A program made the translations under genes and the position numbers. Positions 1 to 7,007 of a DNA stretch of 9,738 nt are shown here, one piece after another. Position 1 is the stretch's first letter, and each line of letters opens with the position of its first letter. The notes beneath the pieces were generated by a model that was not told the DNA's origin, ran no database searches, and saw only the letters and a list, made by a program, of their open reading frames with translations. This DNA is from Cytophagaceae bacterium UBA6715 (GTDB lineage Bacteria; Bacteroidota; Bacteroidia; Cytophagales; Spirosomataceae), in the NCBI GenBank assembly GCA_002454335.1, contig DKIP01000040.1, forward strand, positions 1-9,738. The letters run 5' to 3'.

Positions 1-761
1 TGCATTTGGGTTTTCCAAATGCCAAAACGTCACGTGAACGCGAGCGAGTCCTGATTGATTGGCTTTCTCATATTCAGGAAGATGTGAGTGATTTGTTTTT
101 GCTAGGGGATATCTTCGATTTCTGGTTTGAGTACAAACAAGTCGTTCCCAAAGGTTTCGTTCGTTTTATTGGTGCGCTCGCCTCATTGGCCGACCAAGGA
201 GTTCGTTTGCATGTTTTTGTGGGGAATCATGATTTGTGGATGAAGGATTATTTTGAGCAAGAATTAGGGGCAATTATCTATCGGGAGGCCACTGATTTCG
301 AGTTTCAATTCTCGGATAAACGTATTCGTATTTACATGGGGCACGGTGATGGCATGGGGCCTGGCGACTATGGCTATAAGCTGTTGAAAAAGGTTTTTGT
401 GAATCCTATCGCACAGTTTCTTTTTGGCTGGTTACATCCTGATTTAGGTGTACGTTTGGCTCATGCTTGGTCGGGGACGCGAAAAACCTCAACGATTAAA
501 GCGGGTGAAGTTCCTTTTGATCCGGAAACGGATTTTATCTTATCTGCTGTACGAGATCGTTATGCGATCGATCATCAGTTGGATCGTGGGGTTTTGGCCT
601 ATGTTTTTGGACATCGCCATCATCCGATTGCTATGCCACTTGGCGATTGTGCCACCTATTACAATTTGGGTGACTGGTTTTCTCCGGCCTACAAGCATGC
701 TTATGTGCTAAAAATTACAGAAAACGGCCTTGATTTTGCACTTTTTCAGCCAAAGTCCTGA
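1..761 (+). CDS. lpxH: UDP-2,3-diacylglucosamine diphosphatase, LpxH-like (5' truncated)
   Basis: A calcineurin-like metallophosphoesterase that probably cleaves UDP-2,3-diacylglucosamine to lipid X and UMP, a peripheral-membrane step of lipid A synthesis. The reading frame is open to the left edge: the codon at 3-5 is His, giving HLGFPN, which fits the second half of the first metal motif (D-x-H-L-G). Only a few N-terminal residues, including that Asp, should be missing, and the TTG at position 6 is not a real start. The other metal and phosphate motifs are intact and in order: GDIFD (105-119), GNHD (222-233), HGDG (342-353) and GHRHH (609-623). The GDIFDFW and GHRHHP contexts favour an LpxH-type enzyme over a generic phosphoesterase. 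The visible ~252 residues match the family's usual length. It lies 45 bp upstream of the desaturase on the same strand, so co-transcription is plausible. Substrate specificity is inferred from family resemblance. Confidence 0.85.
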   Translation, partial: HLGFPNAKTSRERERVLIDWLSHIQEDVSDLFLLGDIFDFWFEYKQVVPKGFVRFIGALASLADQGVRLHVFVGNHDLWMKDYFEQELGAIIYREATDFEFQFSDKRIRIYMGHGDGMGPGDYGYKLLKKVFVNPIAQFLFGWLHPDLGVRLAHAWSGTRKTSTIKAGEVPFDPETDFILSAVRDRYAIDHQLDRGVLAYVFGHRHHPIAMPLGDCATYYNLGDWFSPAYKHAYVLKITENGLDFALFQPKS

Positions 762-806
762 TTTTTCTGTGTATCTTCATAGCACATTTTGTTAACCAAT
801 CGTATT

Positions 807-1784
807 ATGTCTCAATTTCACACACGTTTAGAAGTTATGTCTGAGCTAGCCAAAAACATGGATGGCTACATGAAGGATTTTTTGAATCCGATTGACTCCA
901 ACTGGCAGCCAGCCGATATGCTTCCTGATTCGACAAAGGATAATTTCTTTGAAGAAGTGAAATTGTTGCAAGAAGCAGCTAACGAATTGCCTTATGATTA
1001 TTGGGCAGTTTTGATTGGAGATACGATTACGGAGGAGGCATTGCCAACGTACGAGTCGTGGTTATTAGGTATGGAAACGGTGGATCATTTAGACCAGGAA
1101 AATGGTTGGGTTAAATGGATTCGCAGTTGGACTGCAGAAGAGAATCGTCACGGAAATCTACTGGGAACTTACTTGTACTTATCCGGTAAAGTTGACATGC
1201 GTGCTGTTGCGGTTTCTACACAGTATTTAATTGCAGATGGATTTGATATCGGTACTTCATCTGACCCATATCGGAATTTTGTGTATACTTCATTTCAAGA
1301 GTGGGCTACGAATATTTCCCACCGTAGAACAGCATCTTTAGCCAAGCAACACGGGAATTCGAATTTGTCTCGTATGTGTGCGCAAATTGCGGCGGATGAG
1401 TTACGTCATGCCAAAGCATACAAGGCTTTTGTAGCTGAGATTTTCAAATTAGATCCTTCCGAAATGATGTTGGCTTTCGCTGATATGATGAAGAAGAAGA
1501 TTGTAATGCCGGCGCATTTCTTGCGTGAAATGAATGGAGCGAAGAGTTCTTTGTTTGACCATTTCTCGGATGCAGCTCAACGTATTGGAGTTTATACAAC
1601 CGCTGATTATACAACGATTATGCGAGGTTTGATTCAGGATTGGAATTTGGAAAGTGTACGAGGATTGAATGATCAGGCGGAAAAAGCACGTGACTATGTG
1701 ATTGGATTGCCGGCGCGTTTAGAGCGTTTAGCGGAACGTGTTAAGGTACCAGAATTAGCTTATCCATTTAGCTGGATCGTTTAA
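807..1784 (+). CDS. Acyl-ACP desaturase (plant-type, soluble diiron)
   Basis: A soluble diiron enzyme of the stearoyl-ACP 9-desaturase family. It uses O2 and reduced ferredoxin to put a cis double bond in an acyl chain carried on acyl carrier protein, and so tunes membrane fluidity. With the ATG at 807 the protein has 325 residues. All six iron ligands known from the castor enzyme can be placed: E76 (in ITEEALPTY), E112 and H115 (EENRH), E165 (YTSFQEWATNISH), E198 and H201 (DELRH). Their spacing equals that of the plant protein, and the C-terminal PFSWI ending is also shared. An upstream in-frame TTG at 789 would add six residues with no family match, so I prefer the ATG. There is no transmembrane segment or signal peptide. 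The next gene starts 3 bp after the stop. Exact chain length and double-bond position cannot be read from the sequence. Confidence 0.93.
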   Translation: MSQFHTRLEVMSELAKNMDGYMKDFLNPIDSNWQPADMLPDSTKDNFFEEVKLLQEAANELPYDYWAVLIGDTITEEALPTYESWLLGMETVDHLDQENGWVKWIRSWTAEENRHGNLLGTYLYLSGKVDMRAVAVSTQYLIADGFDIGTSSDPYRNFVYTSFQEWATNISHRRTASLAKQHGNSNLSRMCAQIAADELRHAKAYKAFVAEIFKLDPSEMMLAFADMMKKKIVMPAHFLREMNGAKSSLFDHFSDAAQRIGVYTTADYTTIMRGLIQDWNLESVRGLNDQAEKARDYVIGLPARLERLAERVKVPELAYPFSWIV

Positions 1785-1787
1785 TTT

Positions 1788-2321
1788 ATGCCCCAAAAAT
1801 TATCGTTGGATGAGCTAAATCGGCTCGATGTATCAGCTTATAAATCAGCTGAAAAATTTCCTTTCGTTTTTGTGTTGGATGATATCCGTAGCATGAACAA
1901 CATTGGTTCTGCATTTCGTACGGCTGATGCATTTCGTTGTGCGCATGTATATTTGGTTGGAATTACAGCACAGCCGCCACATCGGGAAATCAGTAAAACG
2001 GCATTGGGTGCTGATGAATCTGTTGATTGGACTTATTTTGAAACGGCAGAAGCCTGTCATGAATCTTTAAAAGCTCAGGGTTATCAAGTCTATTGTGTCG
2101 AACAAGTAGATCAGTCGATTTCTTTGAAGGATTTTCAACCAGAAGGAGGTCAGAAATATGCTTTTGTCTTCGGAAATGAAGTATTTGGGGTGAATGATTA
2201 CTGGATTGAGGCTGCTGCTGCTAGTTTAGAGATTCCGCAATTTGGGACAAAGCATTCTTTAAATGTTTCCGTAACGATGGGCGTAGTTGCTTGGGATTTC
2301 GTCTCTAAATCGCAGCTTTAG
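1788..2321 (+). CDS. TrmH/SpoU-family RNA 2'-O-methyltransferase
   Basis: A SPOUT-class, SAM-dependent RNA 2'-O-ribose methyltransferase of 177 residues, expected to act in the cytoplasm on tRNA or rRNA. All three family motifs are present: motif 1 with N38 and R44 (NNIGSAFRTADAF), motif 2 FVFGNEVFGV around 127-136 with E131, and motif 3 HSLNVSV (156-162), which forms the knotted SAM pocket. It is a minimal SpoU domain with only ~25 extra N-terminal residues and no L30e-like substrate-binding domain, unlike RlmB. That makes a tRNA target somewhat more likely, but the substrate is not determined. The ATG lies 3 bp after the desaturase stop, indicating one transcript and probably coupled translation. 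The two functions have no obvious biochemical link. Confidence 0.88.
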   Translation: MPQKLSLDELNRLDVSAYKSAEKFPFVFVLDDIRSMNNIGSAFRTADAFRCAHVYLVGITAQPPHREISKTALGADESVDWTYFETAEACHESLKAQGYQVYCVEQVDQSISLKDFQPEGGQKYAFVFGNEVFGVNDYWIEAAAASLEIPQFGTKHSLNVSVTMGVVAWDFVSKSQL

Positions 2322-2425
2322 GCCTTCCAATATTAAATTTTTCTGTTTCCTTGAAAACTTAACACGGATAAATTTCTTCTTGTTAAATGTTTCCATAGAT
2401 TTATCTAAAATTTAATAATTACATA

Positions 2426-2794
2426 ATGAGCAGCGACAAAAAAACATTATCAAATCAATTATCGGCATTATTATTGCCAAAATTGAAAGGACTTTCAGAA
2501 AAGAATGCCAAAAAGGTATTAGCAACGGTTGAAAAATCAGTCGGTGATATTGCAAAAAAATATGTAAAGTTGGTACAAGAACAAGAAAAAGAAGCCGCGA
2601 AGGCGAAAGAAAAGGCAGAAAAAGCAAGGAAAAAGGCACAAGAGAAGGAAGCAAAGAAAAAGGCGAAGCTGGCAAAAAAAGCTGCTGAGATTAAGCAAGT
2701 TGCTCAGTTGATGGCAAAGGATGCGGCGCCTGCTGCGCCCAAATCAGTTGCTAAGGCACCGGCTAAACCGAAGGCTAAAGTGATTAAGAAATAA
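2426..2794 (+). CDS. Small Lys/Ala-rich basic protein, histone-H1-like
   Basis: A 122-residue, strongly basic protein with roughly 28% lysine, 20% alanine and no cysteine. Residues 1-50 are of mixed composition and look helical, with hydrophobic spacing (LSNQLSALLLPKLKGLSEKNAKKVL and onward). Residues 51-92 are a long charged helix of Lys/Glu/Ala, probably an exposed or coiled-coil segment. The tail (about 98-122) is an Ala/Pro/Lys stretch with PAKPKAK-type repeats like the DNA-binding tails of eukaryotic H1 and bacterial H1-like proteins. I infer a nucleoid-associated or nucleic-acid-binding role; composition alone does not prove it, and a ribosome-associated or chaperone-like role is possible. 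The coding strand is very purine-rich around 2580-2700. The gene is 104 bp from the methyltransferase and is followed by a strong terminator. An opposite-strand open frame here is a shadow of the Lys/Glu codons. Confidence 0.72.
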   Translation: MSSDKKTLSNQLSALLLPKLKGLSEKNAKKVLATVEKSVGDIAKKYVKLVQEQEKEAAKAKEKAEKARKKAQEKEAKKKAKLAKKAAEIKQVAQLMAKDAAPAAPKSVAKAPAKPKAKVIKK

Positions 2795-2817
2795 GGAGCA
2801 TTCATCCTAATTATATG

Positions 2818-2858
2818 GCGTTCATCCCAATATCAGTTTGGGGTGGACGCTTTTTTTT
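2818..2858 (+). terminator. Intrinsic terminator after the H1-like gene
   Basis: A 13-bp stem (left arm 2818-2830, right arm 2838-2850) with two G-U pairs in the RNA, a 7-nt loop (TATCAGT) and a run of eight T at 2851-2858. It begins 24 bp after the stop of the H1-like gene and should end the transcript coming from the left. A near copy of the left arm lies at 2798-2810. Confidence 0.88.
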
Positions 2859-2865
2859 ATCTTTG
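2838..2865 (+). promoter_or_regulatory. Predicted Bacteroidota-type promoter for the ABC exporter operon
   Basis: An exact TAnnTTTG -7 element (TATCTTTG, 2858-2865) is preceded by TTG at 2838-2840 with a 17-nt spacer, within the range reported for Bacteroidota sigma-70 promoters. Transcription would begin near 2871, leaving a leader of about 18 nt before the ATG at 2889. The -33 element lies in the right arm of the upstream terminator hairpin, and the first T of the -7 element is the last T of its T-run. Confidence 0.5.
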
Positions 2866-2888
2866 AATATTCATTATATACGATAGCT

Positions 2889-3776
2889 ATGTTATTATCT
2901 ATTCGCCACTTAGAGAAGCGTTATGCCGATCATGTGGCCTTAAACGATGTGAGCTTAGAGATTCCTAAAGGGAAGATTTTTGGTTTACTAGGTCCTAATG
3001 GGGCAGGGAAGACATCCTTAATTCGAATTATCACACAGATTACTGGGCCTGATGCAGGAGAAATCTATTTTGATGGAGAGCGCTTACGATTAGCCCATGT
3101 AGATCAAATAGGGTATTTGCCTGAAGAGCGTGGCCTGTATAAGAAGATGAAGGTGGGTGAGCAGTTGTTGTATTTGGCTCAATTGAAGGGGATGCGCAAA
3201 GAGGAAGCCATTTCGAAATTGAAGGAGTGGTTTATTCGTTTGGATATCAAGGAATGGTGGAATAAGCCTGTTGATGATTTGTCAAAAGGGATGCAGCAAA
3301 AGACGCAATTTATCGCGACAGTCGTGCATGAGCCTAAATTACTGATCTTGGATGAGCCATTTTCTGGCTTTGATCCGATTAATGCCAATATGCTGAAGGA
3401 TGAGATTTTAGGCATTAAGGAGCGTGGGACAACCGTTTTGTTTTCAACGCATCGCATGGATTCTGTGGAGGAATTGTGTGATGAAATTGCACTGATCAAT
3501 CACGCGCAAGTAGTTTTGTCAGGGAATAAAGATGAGGTGCAGAACCGATATAAAAAAAATCAATTTGCAATTCGATTTGAGGGAGAATTGGGCTCGATCC
3601 CTGGGATTGAGGTGGTTTCAACTCAACCGGGGCACGCAATTTTGCGGTTTTTGGAGGGCTTAGGAACCAATGAAGCGATTGCCAATATCATTCAGCATGT
3701 ACGATTATTGGAATTCAAAGAAGTGATCCCTTCCTTCAATGATATTTTTATTCAAGTAGTAAGTGAAACCAATTGA
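2889..3776 (+). CDS. ABC transporter ATP-binding protein, NatA-type
   Basis: The 295-residue nucleotide-binding subunit that powers the membrane protein encoded immediately downstream. Motifs in order: Walker A GPNGAGKT (35-42), a Q-loop region reading GYLPEERGLY (75-84), signature LSKGM (131-135), Walker B LLILDEP (151-157) with catalytic E156, D-loop SGFD (159-162) and switch H188 (STH). The Q-loop has PEERGLY in place of the usual glutamine, which is typical of the NatA branch and not a sign of inactivation. Residues ~220-295 form a C-terminal extension like DUF4162 of that branch. The ATG at 2889 is chosen because earlier in-frame codons lie inside the terminator hairpin. The stop is followed one base later by the permease ATG, so the two form an operon. 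The family includes Na+ and drug or antibiotic exporters; the substrate here is unknown. Confidence 0.92.
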   Translation: MLLSIRHLEKRYADHVALNDVSLEIPKGKIFGLLGPNGAGKTSLIRIITQITGPDAGEIYFDGERLRLAHVDQIGYLPEERGLYKKMKVGEQLLYLAQLKGMRKEEAISKLKEWFIRLDIKEWWNKPVDDLSKGMQQKTQFIATVVHEPKLLILDEPFSGFDPINANMLKDEILGIKERGTTVLFSTHRMDSVEELCDEIALINHAQVVLSGNKDEVQNRYKKNQFAIRFEGELGSIPGIEVVSTQPGHAILRFLEGLGTNEAIANIIQHVRLLEFKEVIPSFNDIFIQVVSETN

Positions 3777-3777
3777 T

Positions 3778-5094
3778 ATGAATAAGATTTTACTCGTCAT
3801 CCAGCGTGAATATGTGACACGTGTGTTGAAGAAATCCTTTTGGATTTCATCTTTATTAGCGCCTGTTTTAATTACGGCGATTTATGCGATTCCTATTTGG
3901 CTAGCCATGAAGGAAAAGGAGCAGAAACAGATTGCCATTTTTGATCCAAGTCATTTGTTGAAATCGACGGACTTGCAAGATAAGGAGTTGGTTTTCACTT
4001 TCACCAATATACCTGAGCAGGCCTATAAGAAGCAATTTGCTAAGGCTGGATATGATGCTTTTGTAAGTATTCCCGTAGATGTGCTGGCTAATCCGAAAGG
4101 CGTACATATTTATTCCTCGAAGAATATAGGGTTAACCTTAAAGGAATCGGTGGAGCGTTTAATTCAGAATAAAGTGCGGCAGGAATTGATGTTTAAGGCT
4201 GGTATTTCTGAAAAAATTTATGAGGATACGCAGGTTAATATTGATAGCGAAACGATAACCGTTTCGGAAAATGGGGGAGAGACAAGTTCGAGTTCTGCTG
4301 GGGCGATGATTTTGGCAGGTATTATGGGCTTGATTTTATATGTGACACTATTGCTTTATGGCTCTCAGGTGATGAATGGGGTGATTGAGGAAAAGAGTAG
4401 TCGGATTATTGAGGTGATTATTTCTTCTGTGAAGCCTTACCAATTGATGTTAGGTAAGATTATAGGGGTAGGTCTTGTGGGCCTGACGCAATTCGTATTG
4501 TGGATTGTATTGACGATAGGTTTGACACAAGTCACAGGTAAACTATATGCATCCAAAACCAAGGCATTTACCCAGATGACCCAAGTGGAACATGGGAATG
4601 CGACGGATGATGTGGCTAAAGCCATGCAAGATTCACCGATGGGTGAGGTGACTAAAGTGCTTGAAAGTACGAATATTCCCTTGATTCTAGTGGCCTTTTT
4701 GTTCTATTTTTTCGTTGGGTATTTGTTATATAGCTCCTTGTTTGCGGCCATTGGATCGGCGGTGGAAAGTGCAACGGAAGCCCAGCAATTCACATTCATT
4801 GTCATGATACCGATTATTGTGTCGTTTTTGATGGCGCAATATACAATGCAGGATCCGGACAGTACGATTGCTTTTTGGGCCTCTATGATTCCGTTTACAT
4901 CTCCAATTAACATGATGGTTCGTTTGCCTTATGGTGTACCTATGTGGGAATTAGCTCTCTCGATGGGTTTATTGGTATGTGGATTTTTAGCTTGCAGCTG
5001 GATTTCTGCTCGCATATACCGTGTAGGTATCTTAATGTATGGCAAAAAAGCCACTTGGAGAGAGTTGTCCAAATGGCTTTTTTATAAAGGGTAA
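3778..5094 (+). CDS. ABC-2 type transporter permease, NatB-like
   Basis: The inner-membrane partner of the preceding ATPase, 438 residues. One membrane segment lies at about 24-44, followed by a large non-cytoplasmic domain (about 48-170) and then a C-terminal membrane block with segments near 175-198, 228-251, 300-323, 336-354 and 390-413. Between the second and third segments is the characteristic cytoplasmic sequence NGVIEEKSSRIIEVIISSV (200-218) followed by KPYQLMLGKIIG, the coupling-helix region of NatB-like exporters. The ATG at 3778 fits the MNKILLVIQREY start typical of the family; an in-frame GTG at 3763 would overlap the ATPase gene and is less likely. The pair probably exports a cation or small amphipathic compound, but this is inferred from family only. 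The last codons also encode a terminator hairpin, and the stop abuts the stop of the convergent gene. Confidence 0.9.
   Translation: MNKILLVIQREYVTRVLKKSFWISSLLAPVLITAIYAIPIWLAMKEKEQKQIAIFDPSHLLKSTDLQDKELVFTFTNIPEQAYKKQFAKAGYDAFVSIPVDVLANPKGVHIYSSKNIGLTLKESVERLIQNKVRQELMFKAGISEKIYEDTQVNIDSETITVSENGGETSSSSAGAMILAGIMGLILYVTLLLYGSQVMNGVIEEKSSRIIEVIISSVKPYQLMLGKIIGVGLVGLTQFVLWIVLTIGLTQVTGKLYASKTKAFTQMTQVEHGNATDDVAKAMQDSPMGEVTKVLESTNIPLILVAFLFYFFVGYLLYSSLFAAIGSAVESATEAQQFTFIVMIPIIVSFLMAQYTMQDPDSTIAFWASMIPFTSPINMMVRLPYGVPMWELALSMGLLVCGFLACSWISARIYRVGILMYGKKATWRELSKWLFYKG
5044..5083. terminator. Bidirectional terminator inside the permease 3' end
   Basis: An inverted repeat with arms 5044-5059 and 5068-5083: 15 of 16 positions pair, with one C-A mismatch and an 8-nt loop. 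The arms begin with A6 and end with T6, so either strand yields a GC-containing hairpin followed by a U-run. The plus-strand T-run (5078-5083) ends 8 bp before the permease stop. Minus-strand transcripts from the ArsC-like gene would terminate in the A-run (5044-5049), well past their stop at 5095. It should serve both convergent genes. Confidence 0.75.
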
Positions 5095-5445
5095 TTAGGT
5101 ATTTAGCCATCTGTCTAATTCTTCTGAATTGAATCCAGCGATGATACGTTTCCCATCAGTTATGATGGGGCGTTTGATCGCTGAATTTTTTTCTAATAAA
5201 AAGGCAATAGCTTCGTTTTGTTTGTTAAGTGTAGCTTTAGTTTCGTCGGGTAATTGTCGGTAGGTAGACCCCTGCTTATTCAAGACCTTTTCAAGCCCTA
5301 ATTTGTCGATAAATCCTTGTAGAATCGTTGACGAAATCCCTTCTTTTTTGTAATTGTGAAAGGTATATTCGATGCCTTTAGCTTGTAGAAATTCAAAGGT
5401 TTTTTTCATCGTATTGCAAGCGGGAATTCCGTAGATCGTAATCAT
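5095..5445 (-). CDS. ArsC/Spx-fold thiol reductase-like protein (YffB type)
   Basis: A 116-residue protein of the thioredoxin-fold ArsC/Spx/YffB group. The N-terminus MITIYGIPACNTMKK carries one cysteine (C10) at the catalytic position, in a CNTMKK context that resembles YffB (CDTIKK) more than classical arsenate reductase. The conserved Arg-cis-Pro pair is at R92-P93 (IKRPIITDG), followed by GFNSEEL. The NKQGSTYR stretch (56-63) corresponds to the conserved Asn/Gly loop. There is no second cysteine, so there is no CxxC as in Spx redox switches; a glutathione- or low-molecular-weight-thiol-dependent reductase is the usual guess. Start: the ATG at 5445 gives the typical compact N-terminus, and an upstream TTG extension is poorly supported. 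No ars genes are nearby, so a role in arsenate resistance is doubtful. Confidence 0.82.
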   Translation of the reverse strand: MITIYGIPACNTMKKTFEFLQAKGIEYTFHNYKKEGISSTILQGFIDKLGLEKVLNKQGSTYRQLPDETKATLNKQNEAIAFLLEKNSAIKRPIITDGKRIIAGFNSEELDRWLNT

Positions 5446-5489
5446 ATAATTTTTATTTAATTTCTTTCCCACCTTGTTGGTTTTGGTGG

Positions 5490-5516
5490 TATTTTTGTGG
5501 ATTGCTTACAAAAATA
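5490..5516. promoter_or_regulatory. Divergent promoter region with inverted-repeat -7 elements
   Basis: A perfect 9-bp inverted repeat, TATTTTTGT (5490-5498) and ACAAAAATA (5508-5516), separated by 9 bp. Each arm contains an exact Bacteroidota -7 element TAnnTTTG, one facing fumarase (5490-5497, plus) and one facing the ArsC-like gene (5509-5516, minus). The fumarase leader would be about 30 nt and the ArsC-like leader about 55 nt. A weak TTTC lies 21 nt upstream of the plus-strand element; I see no good -33 TTG for the minus-strand one. The repeat could also be an operator. Confidence 0.45.
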
Positions 5517-5531
5517 ATACAAATAGCCATT

Positions 5532-6935
5532 ATGGAATATAGAATTGAAAAAGATACCATGGGCAAGGTGAAAGTACCTGCACATGTATATTGGGGCGCA
5601 CAAACGCAGCGTTCGATTGAGAACTTCCCGATTGCTCAAGATATCAATAAGATGCCTAAGGAAATTATTCGGGCATTTGCCTATTTAAAAAAGGCGGCAG
5701 CGATCACAAATTTTGAGGCTGGTGTATTGGATGAAGCAAAGAAAAACCTAATTGCGCAGGTTTGTGATGAGATTTTAGCGGGACAATGGGCAGATCAATT
5801 TCCGTTAGTCGTTTGGCAGACGGGTTCGGGTACGCAGTCCAACATGAATTGTAATGAAGTGATTGCATACCGTGCGCATGTTATTCAAGGGGGAGATTTG
5901 ATGGATGAGCAGAAATTTGTTCACCCCAATGATGATGTGAATAAGTCTCAATCGTCAAATGACACCTTTCCAACGGCGATGCACATTGCGGCATATCAAG
6001 CATTGATGGAGGTTACAATCCCTGGAATTACTAAATTACGTGATACCTTAGACGCGAAAGCAAAAGCTTTTAAAAACGTCGTTAAAATTGGTCGTACACA
6101 CTTCATGGATGCAACTCCTTTAACATTAGGTCAAGAATTCTCAGGCTATGTATCTCAATTAAATCATGGTTTAAAAGCAATTAACAATTGCTTGGATCAC
6201 TTGGCGGAATTAGCGCTAGGAGGGACGGCAGTTGGAACTGGAATTAACACACCCACAGGCTATTCTGAAAACGTAGCGAAGCATATCGCAACATTGACTG
6301 GATTACCCTTTAGAACGGCTGAAAACAAGTTTGAAGCCTTAGCGGCACACGATGCCATTGTGGAAGCTCATGGTGCGCTAAAAACTGTAGCTGTTAGCTT
6401 GATGAAGATCGGTAATGATGTACGTATGTTGTCATCTGGACCACGTTCAGGAATTGGGGAAATCTACATTCCAGATAATGAACCTGGTTCATCGATTATG
6501 CCAGGAAAGGTTAATCCGACACAATGTGAAGCAATGACTATGGTTGCAGCCCAGGTATTAGGGAATGATGTAGCAATTAATATCGGTGGAGCTTCAGGTC
6601 ATTTTGAATTGAACGTGTTTAAACCTGTGATGATTTATAACTTCTTACACTCGGCTCGCTTAATTGGAGACGTATGTGTAGCGTTTAACGATAAGTGTGC
6701 CGTAGGTATTGAACCTTTACACGAAAACATCGCTAAGCACGTAAATAACTCATTGATGCTTGTAACAGCCTTAAATACCAAGATTGGTTACTACAAAGCA
6801 GCGGAAATCGCTCAAACAGCACATAAAAATGGATCTACGTTGAAAGAAACAGCTATTGCGTTGGGTTATTTAACTGCAGAAGAGTTTGATGCTTGGGTTC
6901 GCCCTGAGAATATGGTAGGTGAGATCAATGTATAA
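5532..6935 (+). CDS. fumC: Class II fumarate hydratase
   Basis: An iron-independent, homotetrameric fumarase that interconverts fumarate and (S)-malate in the TCA cycle. At 467 residues it equals E. coli FumC in length. The superfamily signature GSSIMPGKVNPTQCE is at 319-333, with the mobile catalytic-loop serines S320/S321, K326 and E333. The catalytic His is H190 in GRTHFMDATPLTLG, and the active-site loops TGSGTQSNMN (97-106) and SQSSNDTFPTAMH (139-151) are intact. Start: ATG at 5532 (MEYRIEKDTMGKVKVP) matches class II fumarase N-termini; an upstream TTG extension at 5502 overlaps the promoter region. It is a single-gene unit on the plus strand, divergent from the ArsC-like gene and convergent with the YCII-like gene. 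The related lyases aspartase and argininosuccinate lyase are excluded by the fumarase-type signatures and overall resemblance. Confidence 0.96.
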   Translation: MEYRIEKDTMGKVKVPAHVYWGAQTQRSIENFPIAQDINKMPKEIIRAFAYLKKAAAITNFEAGVLDEAKKNLIAQVCDEILAGQWADQFPLVVWQTGSGTQSNMNCNEVIAYRAHVIQGGDLMDEQKFVHPNDDVNKSQSSNDTFPTAMHIAAYQALMEVTIPGITKLRDTLDAKAKAFKNVVKIGRTHFMDATPLTLGQEFSGYVSQLNHGLKAINNCLDHLAELALGGTAVGTGINTPTGYSENVAKHIATLTGLPFRTAENKFEALAAHDAIVEAHGALKTVAVSLMKIGNDVRMLSSGPRSGIGEIYIPDNEPGSSIMPGKVNPTQCEAMTMVAAQVLGNDVAINIGGASGHFELNVFKPVMIYNFLHSARLIGDVCVAFNDKCAVGIEPLHENIAKHVNNSLMLVTALNTKIGYYKAAEIAQTAHKNGSTLKETAIALGYLTAEEFDAWVRPENMVGEINV

Positions 6936-6973
6936 GTAAGGAAAAAATACGCGATTCTCGCGGCCTAGCCACT

Positions 6974-7007
6974 AAAAAGCCTCATGCATTGCGTATGGGG
7001 CTTTTTT
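6974..7007. terminator. Bidirectional terminator between fumC and the YCII-like gene
   Basis: A 12-bp stem with one G-U pair: left arm 6974-6985 starting with A5, loop 6986-6994, right arm 6995-7006, and T6 at 7002-7007. It lies 38 bp after the fumC stop. Read on the minus strand, it directly overlaps the stop codon (7006-7008) of the YCII-like gene and can terminate that transcript too. A smaller perfect hairpin, CGCGA-TTC-TCGCG, precedes it at 6950-6962 without a T-run. Confidence 0.82.

Noticed and set aside
2351..2376. Possible promoter before the H1-like gene (TTG, 15-nt spacer, TAAATTTC)
   Set aside because: Spacer is shorter than the usual 17-23 nt and the -7 element is imperfect; in AT-rich DNA this is not convincing, though a separate promoter is plausible given the 104-bp gap.
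2412..2675. Minus-strand open frame opposite the H1-like gene
   Set aside because: It is Leu/Phe/Pro-rich purely because it mirrors the Lys/Glu/Ala codons of the plus-strand gene; it has no independent start context.
2838..2888. N-terminal extension of the ABC ATPase from a TTG at 2838
   Set aside because: It would begin inside the terminator hairpin and promoter; the ATG at 2889 gives the family-typical start.
3763..3777. GTG start for the permease overlapping the ATPase gene
   Set aside because: The ATG at 3778, one base after the ATPase stop, gives a start typical of NatB-like proteins.
5095..5445. True arsenate reductase in an arsenic-resistance locus with the nearby ArsR regulator
   Set aside because: The motif is YffB-like, no arsenite efflux gene is present, and the ArsR-family protein is 2 kb away, in a separate unit and without cysteines.
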